DNA of 64,000 bases from Lonicera japonica (lineage: Eukaryota; Streptophyta; Magnoliopsida; Dipsacales; Caprifoliaceae): contig CM038464.1 of NCBI GenBank assembly GCA_021464415.1, forward strand, positions 58,889,328 to 58,953,327, read 5' to 3'. The notes beneath the pieces are model-generated. The model was not told where the DNA came from. It saw nothing but the letters and a program-made list of their open reading frames with translations, and searched no databases. Position 1 is the first letter of the stretch. Each line of letters opens with the position of its first letter. Positions 23,331-35,400 of the stretch are shown in pieces. The position numbers and the translations under genes are program-made.

Positions 23331-24789
23331 TTTTACAGTACCTAAAAGGAACTCCAAGTAGGAGCATTCTATTCAAAAAGGGGGGAGAAAACTAATATTG
23401 AAGCCTATACTAATGTAAATTACATTGGGTCTGTAATAGAGAAATCAACTTTAAGTTATTGAACGTGCATGGTTGGTAATTTGGTGACATGGAGTAGTAA
23501 AAAAAAAAAACAGTGTGGCCCGTACATGGTTGCTTTGTAACCTTTGAATAATGAATCAATAATATAGAAAAAAAAATCCTTAAATTTGACAATATAACCA
23601 AATGAATGATGGACCCATTATGGCCACTTGTACTCCATGTTATCTAATATAATTCATATATTTGGTTATATTGCTCCACATGTAAGGAGATTGTTAACAA
23701 ATAAGGCTGTGGTGGTGGGGTGCATCCGGTCAACATCAATTGGCTATGGTTTGATTATTATGAACTCATGTTGAAACCAAGGGAGAATAAATTACAAATA
23801 AATATACAGTATAAAAAAAAGGGAGAATAAATTAATTCCTCACTCTCACCCCTATTCGGCTATTCTGGACCTTCTGGTAGGGAGAATAAATTTATAACAT
23901 GTAGTTATTTTATTTTATTTCTAATCAAAGATCTATCCTGCATATAGTCATATAGATAGATTTGTTACCAATTCATCTACCATTCGGTCCATTCTAGATT
24001 GATAGATGTAAGTATGTAACGCATTCAGTCCATTCATACATAATTTTATATGTATGACATATTTTGATACCATTATCAAAATAAAATGCATTTAGCAATA
24101 TGATAAAAATACATTTGGCTAGTATAATCCTACAAATCTAAACTAGTATAATCCTACAGATCTAATAGACGTACCATTTTCAATCGTATGTGTAGTGGCC
24201 AATAGCGGAGGTTGACTCATGCTGGTGGTATAAGCCTGGCCGCTGGACGCTGGTAGGTGGAGGCGAAGCCGTGGAGGGCCTGGAGGCCAGTCGACGAGAT
24301 AGCGAGAGAGAGAGATAGATCGGAGAGCAGTGTTGCTAGTCCACGAGAGTCACGAGACAACGAGAGAACCAGAAGGAGATACGCAAGAGAGATTGAGAGA
24401 GAACCAGAGGGAGATACGCAAGAGAGAACGGAGAACCAGAGGGAGAGAGAGTTCGGATTGCTGTTGTGGTCTTGTGGAAAAGGGGGGAGGTGCGGCTGTG
24501 TGGGAAATGATTTTAAGTTAGGTCTTAGGGTTTGATAAGTTAGAATGTTAGATAAAGGTATATAACATATATAAAAAAAAATTATATATATATATAAATT
24601 CGGTCCGGTCCGGTTTTTATGTAAAAAAATTTCTTTGGACCATGGACCGGACCGTTTAACTTCGGTCCATTCAAATCTGGACCGGACCGGGCCGTTGTAC
24701 ACATGAAGACCTTAAAAAGCCCTATAATTTGGTCCGGTCCGATCGCTCCATTCGGTCCGATCCGGTCTTTGCACACCCCTAGTAAGAAC

Positions 24790-27700
24790 AACAAAAGACC
24801 CTTCCAACTTAATGTATTTGATTGGGCAAATGGCATCTACATATGAAAAAAATGCATTTGTAGGCAATAAGAAAAGTTAGCATGTAATCTAAATTAATTT
24901 TTCAGCAATAAATTGAGTAAATAGGATGAGCAAGGGTTTGCCAATAATGAAGCTCCCCTTAGAAAGCAATTCATATATTATTTGATAAACCAAATATTTA
25001 AATACATTAAATTGATATATATAAAGTCGAAATATATATGTGCACACTTTATTTCTTTGACAAAAGTTGTGTAAATTGTTCGAGATTAAATCTAAAGACT
25101 TACAAGCAAGCCAAGGTATTGAAATATTACATCAAGAGATATACAATAAGTACAGGCAATTGAATCTAATCTCTTAGGTGGTGTTTTCACAAAATCTTTT
25201 TAGGTTGAATTATTATTTTTTACTATTTTTGTTAGTATTTCTTCCATAAATGCTATAGCAAACTGAATTAATGAAAAAACTCTTGGATTATGTTATTAAC
25301 ATATTTCTAAAGTTGTCCCAAACATTTAGGTCGAATTGGAACTCAAACGGATTTAACATGGCAAAAAAAATAATATTTAATTTAAAATAATAATAATAAT
25401 AATAAGTTTAAAATGTTGAAAAAGTCAAAATGCCAAATTCATTGAAATAAACGTGTGCTTCTTTTTATTTTAAATCAAATGACTAAGCTATGTGTCAGTT
25501 AATGTTTAGGCGTGTGGCTAACTTTTAAAAGTGTACTAAAGTTAATAGGTAGACTGGTACAACTTTTGTTAGCTTGGACCCATCTGGCGCAAACTTAGAC
25601 TCCGAACTGGTTTCTCAGTTTAGAATTGATACACCTTTTGGTGTTGGACCGGTCCGGCTTATATTTATGGGTAGCATATTTTATCGTAAAAATTCTTATT
25701 TTAAATATTTTTAACATTTTCCTAAAGGGAGTTGATTTGTATATTTTTATATAAAAAGACCTATAAGGTAAGGGACTTTTACACATGTTTTGAGAGAGGT
25801 TTTCAAACTTCAAACTTTAGATAGAGATTAAAACTTCAAAACATAAAATCCACCTTATGGCTTTTAATTCATGCCAAAACAAGTGTTCTTTCTTTGAAGA
25901 ACAAAACAAATCCTAAAATGCGTGTGATTCGCAAACGTTATTGAAGATCAGTGCGAGACCGAGGTGTGTAATTCACTGTGACTCAAGATCATGTGATTTG
26001 AGGAGGGATTATACGTGCAGAAGGTAAAGACTTTTGCAGGTAGCTTGTGTAATTCAAGTTTTATAAGTATGTGTGATTTGTAATTAATCGGATTATTAAG
26101 GATTAGTCCTGCATTGTAGGGATACCTCATTAATTCTAGTGTTTGATTATCTGTTTAATTACTTTTATTTATTGCTGAATACTAGAAAATATTACACATT
26201 TTTTCAAAATCAAAATCTATAGAATTTTAGGTTTGCTTTATGATTCGATTAAAATTGGTTTTTGAGAATCCAACCATCAAACAACAAACCTAGGGTTAAT
26301 TTGTTTATTTGCTTCCGCACCCGTTAGTGCACTAGCCTTTTCAATTATGTTGGCAAGACACCATGTTTGCATTAAATGCATACCAACCTGTATTAAATGC
26401 TAACTCATATCTGATTTAAAGGGGGATATGTTTAAGGCAAAGCATAACTAATTTTCATCATTTTAATAACAAAGGAATTGTTGGAACCAACTTACTATAA
26501 TCAGAGGAGACGTTCATCCTTCAACCTATAAATACGAAGCATTTAATACTTTCAACAACTAAGTAATATCAAACTTTTCATCAGAAAAACTTTCAAGACT
26601 AAATCTCAAGCAAGGTTTAAAAGAGAGATACTTGTAACATTTATTGCCAATTATCAGGTCTGCTAAGCACACTAGAGCTTACAAATCCTAAGAGTTAATT
26701 AAAATAGAGTAACACTTGCGAGAATCTTTGTATTTATTGTGTGAGTGATAGCTTATTTAAGAGTTATATCTGATTGTAATTTCGAACTGTGCTCTTCATC
26801 CACATATATAAAGGTTCTTTGAGCTTTGAGCCATTCAAGGTAGTGTAATAGACCTCATAACAAAATAGTTGAACCACCTCCATAAATCTCTCTTATTGCC
26901 ATTTACTGTCAATTACTTGTAAATCATCATCAAACAACCCAATCACCTTTAATCATTCATTGATTAGTTGTTAATTATATATTTACTAGATTTTGCCCCG
27001 TTAGCATCCAAACACAAATTATACCCACTTTTAAGAAATCTTGAATTGAATAAAACGAATCATAATAAGACTCCAACCTTAAATTAATTGATTAAAAAAG
27101 ACATTTAATAAGAAAAAATATTTTTGACGTTAAAGCACTAAATTGCTATGATTTAATTGGCATGAACACAGTAAAGAAATCAATTAAATACACTTATCAT
27201 AATCCTACACAAATTTATGTTAACATGCAGGGAATTAAATAAAAAAATAAACAAAACTTACTGGGCATTACTTGAATCAATAAATTAACTCTCTAAATCT
27301 TCTACGTCTTTAAACTATTTAAAAACAAAAGAAAAAACAAATAATATAAGAATAAGAGAAATGATTATTCTCTGTGCACACATGAAATTACTTACTCTTC
27401 GTTGATTAAAAACAAGAAATATATATATAAATATATATATTACTTACAGTGAGATTCAACACTACAACTTCTATTGTAATATGTGAAACTTTTGCCTAAT
27501 TCAATTATCGATTGTTTTATTGTGAAAAATAATTTTGCAGTGGAATATAAAGCAAACCCTAATTAAACGTCTAAATTAATTTTGCTTTATAAAAATGGTT
27601 CGGCATTGTCTAGCATGCATATAATATCATAAAGAGAAAACAAATATCAAAGTAGTAAAGCAATCAATCTCATAACACCAAGATCTATAGAGATATCTGT

Positions 27701-29050
27701 AATTGTGTGCGACTAAATCTCTTTACATCAATCGATTCTACTATGAAAGAAATAAGTTCACAGACTCTATAAACACACAGACTAACTTACAGACTTCTCG
27801 AATTACTGAAGAATTATGCATCTTGTATATTGCACTCTCTACTTCGTCTATCGTAGCACCTGATCTTCAAATCATACATAGAATAAGGTACACAACGAGT
27901 CGCTTATCATGGGCTCACTTTGTTATGCTTCCTACTTTACAATCCATTGAAACGCTTAAAGAGTTTGATCACGGGATTTTGTTTGTTCTTAGAAGCAAGA
28001 ACAATGGCATTAAACAAAACCTTAGGTGGTGGGCATTTAAAAATCTCTTTGAAAATAATCTTAAGTTTGAAAGTAAAAAGACGTGTTTTTCCTCTATAGC
28101 TTATACTCGATATTTATAGGAACACTGTATTTAACATATCAGGTCAAGGACTTGAAACCTTTGAAAACATGATTAAAAGCTTAATACAATTAAGAATCTG
28201 TGTGGTGCATTGATCTAATTGCTAACTATATCGATGTGATGCACTTCTAGTGCAATCCCTTTATTCTGTAATGCCTACGCATTGATGTAACTATCCTTTA
28301 GCTAGGTTGTCACCTAGTTTATAAAACATTACCTTTGACCAAAACTTTCACCAAAAAATATAATAATCCAATGGTTAAAATACACATGTTATGGTGTGCA
28401 TTAGTTATACACCTTTAGATGAGTTTTATACACACATCAAGATGTCACATTAAAGTTAAAACACGCGCATCAATAATATACATACAGTAAACTCTTACAC
28501 ACCAATAATTTTGTTTACATTAAAAATGTCATAACTTAAAACAAAATTTTAATATTTAAAATATACTAATAAAGATCAATTAAACAAGTTACATCATGAC
28601 TATAGAATTATGTAAAAAAATAAAGAAAAAATATTGTAACATTTAAAGGCGTACTTTATGTGTTCGTATTTTATTAGTCATTTTAGTCTGTCGTTTTTCG
28701 GAGTATTTATGGTACATCAGTCCAATTTTTAAACTATTTTTAAATCATACTGATAGACATAGTTGGATTATTTTCACATTTAGCCTTGAGTTTTATTTGT
28801 TAACATATTATTTTGCCAAGATCAAAATAAAATAAAAAAATATGATTAAAAGATTATTTAAAAAATTTAAAACAAGTTGTTCCAATCCGTCTATTTTTAA
28901 TTTTTTTAATATAAAAATATATTAAACCTACATTTCAATTGTTTAAAATATTAAATTAAATTAGATAATGAACTTAAATTAAAATAATTAGTATTTTTTA
29001 ATTTAAATTTATTGCACGTTATTTTTTTTATTATATTATTATTTTTTTTT
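24790..29050. other. intergenic AT-rich DNA upstream of the J-protein gene
   Basis: No gene is supported in these 4.2 kb. A 138-residue frame at 27703-28119 (+) has no domain I recognise, contains no conserved motif and lies in AT-rich DNA, so I do not call it. (AAT)n runs at about 25387-25402. Old unrecognised repeats may be present. Confidence 0.6.
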
Positions 29051-29108
29051 ATTTTAATATGCCGGATACAAACATACCCTACTGGTTTTAAATATATTCC
29101 CCAATTAC

Positions 29109-29402
29109 TGGGCCCAAAAGGCCTGTGAGCAACCCCTCCCCTCCCTCCCTCCCTCCATCCCCCCCCCCCCCCCCCTCTCTCTCTCTCTCCCTCTCCCTGT
29201 CTCCTGGGTGCTTGAAGAAAAGAACCCCACATTTTGTGCAATAACAATCCTTCCCTTTCAACGCTACAACCGCCTAAATTCTCGTAATCTCACATACGCA
29301 CCCATCGCATCAAATCAAAGGGATATATAAATACATACACATATATAGCTGGGCTGTTTAATTTGAAGGAGATTTCTTTCTTTTCAGTTTGTTGGATCAA
29401 CA
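29109..29402 (+). promoter_or_regulatory. proximal promoter / 5' leader of the J-protein gene
   Basis: TGGGCCC at 29109-29115 matches the plant 'site II' element (TGGGCY), which is frequent in promoters of housekeeping and organelle-protein genes. It is followed by a pyrimidine-rich block: CCCTCC repeats, an uninterrupted C run at about 29159-29174 and a (CT)n tract, 29130-29200. Such Y-rich tracts are common near plant transcription starts. The start codon at 29403 sits in AACAATGCA, a normal context. No clear TATA box was fixed; the transcription start is inferred to lie near or after the CT tract. Confidence 0.5.
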
Positions 29403-32400
29403 ATGCAAGTATTACCCAGATGGAGAAACACTTTCCTCATCAAGAATTCGTTAATTCAATCGACAGCTTCGTTTCATTCTACTCCTACTTCCTTCGAAAA
29501 ATGGAAGAACAAGTGGAACTCTGTGAGTTATTTCTTTAATTTAATAACCCTTTTTCTTTTTTGTTTGAATCCTTTTATGTAATTTGTGTTTTGGGTTATC
29601 TTTTTTACTGACCAGTATTGCCACTCTGATCTTCAAATAAAGATGGAATTTTTATAATATATATTTTTTCTTTTGCCAGCATATGAAATAGATAATCTGA
29701 ATTAACATTCTGGAATTGTTCAAAATCATCTGATGGTTCAATTACGAATTTTGGGGCTTTATTTTTGTGTAAAAGTGGATGCTTTTTGTTAATTTTCTTG
29801 CTTTGTTCTTCATTTTTTGCGTTGGTTTTGTTAAAAGGCTAGTCTTAGTTACTTCTGTTTCACTATTCTTCCCACAAAAATAGAGCAAACCTTGCTTTTT
29901 TTCAAATAGATAGATAGTGTTACTTTCATGGTTTTATGGCTGCTTATGGAAGTATGGAATTATATATATATAAACCTTGGTTGTTGAATTTCATTGGTTG
30001 TTGTCTTGTAGTGGACTAGTAATTAGTTTCCAATTCAGATTAATCGAGGGAAATTTCGATCATTGAACTTATTTACTAGGTAAGTTATGCAATAGGGAGG
30101 TAAATTGAAGAGGAACTTTACCTATAAAATCATGTTTTGTAGCTGTATATTGGAAGTTTGTGTATGTGAAGTTTCAATTTGCTTGTGTTTGCAAATTAAG
30201 ATGCTTGGTATTGCATAACTATGGAACATCATTTGCGGGACATAAATGAAAGAATGACTAATATGGACAAGTCATGACATGAGGACAAAACCAAAATAAC
30301 TTTTCGGCATAGGACCAATAATTGCGTTCTAGGTGATAAAATCAGAGGAAAGGTTTTTGTCTTGGTCTTGTTGTTTTAAGGCCTTCACAATTTAAGCAGG
30401 AGCTACTGATTTAGATGGAAGGTTATGGTGCATAAGAATGGTACATTGGAGGTAGTGATACGTGGAAGGTCATTAGGGAATTTTCGTTAAGGGGAAACGA
30501 GGAGTGAGATTGTTGTTTCCGATTTATTGTTTGCACATGAAATCATATTTTGTGGGGGTAAGGTGGTCAATTGTGCGGGGACTTGGGAGGAGTGGGAATT
30601 GAATTCCATTTGTATTTGTAGCTTTCTTCAAGTTTCATAACTGTTTTAGCCAGAACGGGCGGAAGAGATATGGTGGTTTGGTTTTAATAGAGACAACCAT
30701 TTTTTTTTTCAAGTAATTGCTTTTTGCGGGAGGTGATATATGTCGTTGGTGTTTCATCATTCAATGAATGATTTGGTTTATGAGATACAATCCCACATTC
30801 CATTTGTTTGGAACATAGTTAGAAAGCAATTTGAAAATCGATTAAGAATTCTCAATGAAAACCACTACCATAGATCTCAACACAATGGACAAGATGAAAA
30901 AATTGATTATCTAGGTTGATTACATTTTCCTTGCTAAATATCTCCGCAAAAATATGAGATCCTAGTTCATTAATCTAGATGACAATGAATTTCATGTTAA
31001 AAGTATCTAAAGCGGGCTTCAATACAAGAAAAAGGATGCTATCAAAACCTCTAAATGAAATATGGTGCAATGCTCTCCTTAGAATCTCAAGGACATCATG
31101 CTTTATATAGGATAAGGATGAAAACGGTTACCGATATAAACCATCTCACCCAAAAGTTAAGCTATTAGGTAGTGGGCCAACAATGTATATCATGCTCTTC
31201 AATGGCTTCAATGGATTGAAGACCCGAGGACTACCAAGGCCAATTTGCTTGGATTTTGCAAAGTAACGAGTTTTGATGCAAGGGAGGATCCATCCACAGG
31301 CCGACCGGGGCTCGAGCCCAGCCCATTTTTTCTCTTTCCCAGTGATTTTACATGTAAAGTTCTGATTTCTAGCCCAGTCTAGCCTAATTAAGTATCTAGA
31401 TTAGCCCACCCCTCTGAAAAATCCTGGATCTGCCCCTACTTTGATGTGAACCAAGTATGTTTCAAGTGCTAAAAGTGCAAATAAGATCATCAAAAATGAG
31501 GAATATGCTCGAACAACTGTGAGTTTGTTCAAATACCTTGTGCGAACAACTCGATGTCTTCTGTGGTTACAGCTAGGGGTTGTGCAAAGAAGAAGAAAGA
31601 TAGCTATCCAAACAGCATTGACTACAAATAAACAAACTTACACTCTAAAGAGAATTAAGGTGAATGCACAAGGCAATGGCGCAAACAGTCTGTTTCTGTT
31701 TGTGCTGTTGTGTTTCTTTTTTTTGTTTCCTGGTGTGCTTGGCTGTGGTTTCCTCATCCACTTCCAGCCCCTTTGCTTGTATCTGATTTTGCTAATCTAT
31801 ATAAGCTTTGTTTCCGATAAAAAAAATGGTGCAAACAGGAGCCTAATATAAATGTGATTTGCAGTGAAACAGTGGACCTTTGCTAAGTCTCTAAGCCCTA
31901 TCTTTAGTATAATTAATCTTAAATTATCAATCAATCTGACCTTTGATGATGATGAAGAAATTGCATTCTTTGAACGTCTTAGACAAGACTTATGACGTAT
32001 AACTGAAAACTTAGACCTATACATTACGGGACCTTGAAATATTAGAAACATGATAAAGCCAAGACACACGAACATGACCTGCAGATTCACTTGGTCTCTT
32101 GTAGCAATTTTGGGTTCCTAATACAGACATATTATTTGTCTATTGTATAGCCATTAGCCAGATTAGCAGCTAGCCAGCTACCAAATATATGTTTTCTAAA
32201 ATGGATAGAAGTAAGAATGTTAGATCTCTTTGCTATTTCTTTAGATGTAAAATCTAGGGTGTTCAAAATCAAATCCAAATCGACAAATCCAATTCAATTT
32301 TGATTGGATTTTTTCTTTTTATGGGATTGGACTGGAAAAATTAAAATTTAACTGGATTGGATCGGTTATTGGTTCATGAAGCCTAAACCGATGTAAACCG

Positions 32401-35400
32401 ATCAGATCCGGTCAATTTATATAAAGCTTAAAAGTTAAAGGTGCCTTATTTCTAAACTTGATATTATGTAATCACCTTGAACATGGATGATGGAACTAAC
32501 TTTTTTTGCCATTTTTTAAGTTTATGGAGAGTTGAATTGGCCATTAAATGCTAGTTTGCTGAATACAAATTTGTTGAGTAGTACCTTTTTGGAAGTTGTA
32601 TTTGTTGAGCCGTATTATTTGTCCGCTATCGTAATATCTTGCATTTCTCTTTGAATTTGGAAGAATCATATATATTATTGGATTGGTTGGAAATGTTAGA
32701 CAGAAACCTATCTAAATTAGCTCAATTTTGGATCGGTTGAAAAACCGATCCAATCCAACCTCTATAACACCCCTGGTACAATCTTTATTCAGAAGGAGCT
32801 AATAGAGATACTCATGCTATAACTAATTGGGCACTCAGCTTAGTATTGCCTTCCATTTGAATTGTTCATTGTCATGTGGGTATTTAAGTTACTTTATAAT
32901 GCTATCAGCTGATAAATCCATCTGTCTCAGGTCATAGTTTGTTTCCTTTACTTGTTCACAGTCCATGGATTACAAAAAAGTTTTTTTCTCTCTCTTTTTT
33001 TTGTGCTTTCTAATTTCTACGTGTAAGACCAAAGTTCCTTATTATTATGCCAGTACCTTATAATTGAGAAGTTTGACAAATGAAATGTGTTTGCAGGATG
33101 TAAGAAGAGGTCAACAACCACCATCTAAGGTATATTTCAACCTCTGAGATTATATTAATTTGGTTTTGTATCATACTTTTATGAGGTGTCACAACTGATA
33201 TATTATTCTTGAAAGATTCCCTGGCTGTTGCCTCTCTCTCTCTCTCTCTCTATCCCGGGGGGGGGTGTTATTTCCAGCAAATATTTAATAGAGATTATTT
33301 TTCTTCTACTAGTTAAAGTGGTTGTTGACCACCACTGGTGGACCCACGAAATCATTTATACATGGGACTTAGAACATCCGCTTGTATACATTGCGTTTTA
33401 GTAATCCTTGATTAGGCCTAGGGCATCCTCTAATACGGCATATTGTTAAAATTCCTTCTTGGTCTTTTGTTCCTCATGAAAACCTGGTATAGCTTTTCAA
33501 CACAAGGGAAAAGCTATCTGTAAGAAGCTAGGGTAGATCTTTGGTAATTTTGCACTGTAACCTTTTCCATTCATATAATTTCAAAAGCTACAGTTTAGCA
33601 AAGTTGTAACCAATCGAACAAGTTTTAACATTTCCATTCGTTTTGGTGGGAAGAAAGATAAAATTTACTAATAACAGAGTAAATAAAAGATAAATGATGA
33701 GAAGTTGGAAATGAATTTGGTGCAAATTGGTCAACATTCTTTTTTTACCGAACTCAGACAAATTGTATTGCTTCTTAAGCTTCCCATTTTTATTCTCTTT
33801 TTTCTCCGGGAAGAAAAATATCACTAGAATAGTAAATAAAAGATGTAGTAGTATGACAACTGACAAGCTTCAAAAAGATAAAAGATATTTGGAGGCACTT
33901 TAGAGAAAGGTATTTTTTTACCGCTGAAAAATGTCTAACACAGTATTCAACCTCAGTGTATATTATTGCCCTCGTCTGTCAATTCTTCACTAGTAATGTT
34001 TACTTGTGCAGTTTGTATACTGTTGTGTACTAATTCATTGTCATAAATTCCTGTCATCAATGAAATTGCACCTAGTACATACTAATAGCGGCCTTTAGAC
34101 ATTTAATGAATTTATATATCTTATCCTAGTATAGACTACTTAGTCATTTCTTCTTTTGTCTTTTCTTTATTTGTATATTTATGTATTTTTTTTTGATAAG
34201 AAACGAAAGATTTTATTACTAGACAAAGAAAGTTACATCAAAGGAAGCAATAAAGATAGCAGTGGATGAGAAAACCACTACAGAAATGTTACAACTCAAC
34301 CCAAAACAACAAGAATAAACCCATCAGGCCAAAAAACTACAACAATCCAAATCAAATAAAAGCCTATCAGTACTATCAAATAAATTTGTATATTTATGTA
34401 TTAATTTTAATCTTTTTTGGCATTTTGTTCAGAGTTACATCAGATATGAAACCCGTCAAAAGCGTGCTGATGCCAAGAAAGCTTTAAATGATCTCCTTTT
34501 CAATAGTGGGTCCTTTAATAGTGGTCCTTCCAAATTCACGTTTGAGGTAAAAGATAATTTCTTCAATCCTATTTGATTATATATATAAAGCCCTTATTCA
34601 TACTATGCATTTTTTTTTTCTTTCAATGAAAATAATGCTATATTTTTTTGTTTGTTTAATAGTTATGCTGTAGAACTCTAGGTACTTTCAGTTTGCTATT
34701 TTAAATTAATTACTTAAAACCCTTGCGTATCTTTTGTGAATGTATTATTTTGAAATATGCAGATTCTGGGCCAGTTTCATCCACTGTTTATTTTTCAAAT
34801 TTTAATTTCTCATATCAAAGCCTATGTTTATACATATCAATAGTAACTCCAAATTCATTGTTTTTCTCATATCAATAAGTGCAACTCTGTTCTTTCTATA
34901 ATATACGTAGGAGGTAAATGATCAGGTGGATCATTCAGACAGTTCAGATAAGAAAGGTCGATCAAAGTTTTCTGCTCGCCGTGCTAGTAAAGCTCACCAC
35001 AAGAGAATGAAACGTGAGATATTTTATTCTAAGCACTTTTTTTTATACTCCCTCTATGTCAAATTAAGAGTCCCACTTTCCTTTTTCAGAATGTCTCAAG
35101 TTAAGTCCAATTTTCTTTTAAGAACATAATCAACATACCATATCTTGCCCTATTATATAACTTTTGCTCTTGACACGTTGATTTTGTTGAAATTAGTGTT
35201 TACTTTTTCTCTTGAAAGATTAGAATTCAAAGCGGGACCCTTTGATTTGAGACGGCAAGAGTAGTTGCTTTATGTAGTGTGTATGCGTAGTATAAGTGCT
35301 TCTCTTTTATGTTATAGGGGTAGGATACACTGTCATCTCTTTAATTTTCCCGAGGTTTACTAGGGCCAAGATGACCTAGCCCATCCTGTGTTTTCGCATT

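Larger units (their letters stand above)
20187..24781 (-). mobile_element. complete hAT transposon with 8-bp target duplication
   Basis: Left end TAGGGGTGTTCACGGTCC; reverse complement of the right end TAGGGGTGTGCAAAGACC. The 8-mer GTAAGAAC directly flanks both ends (20179-20186 and 24782-24789) without mismatch. Both subterminal regions are crowded with GGTCCGG/CCGGACC motifs in both orientations, as expected for transposase binding sites in hAT elements. The element is 4595 bases long and encodes one hAT transposase on the minus strand. Intact ends, a perfect duplication and a long open transposase frame suggest a fairly young and possibly autonomous copy. Internal tandem repeats lie near both ends. 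Confidence 0.93.

Noticed and set aside
24217..24702. 161-residue minus-strand frame near the hAT right end
   Set aside because: It covers subterminal GGTCCGG repeats and a purine-rich block; low-complexity Ser/Leu text without domain.
27703..28119. 138-residue + frame
   Set aside because: No recognisable motif, AT-rich codons, no flanking splice or promoter signal that I could identify. It could be part of an unidentified repeat.
28951..29247. 98-residue minus-strand frame over the J-gene promoter
   Set aside because: Gly/Arg-rich text arises from the C run and CCCTCC repeats read backwards.
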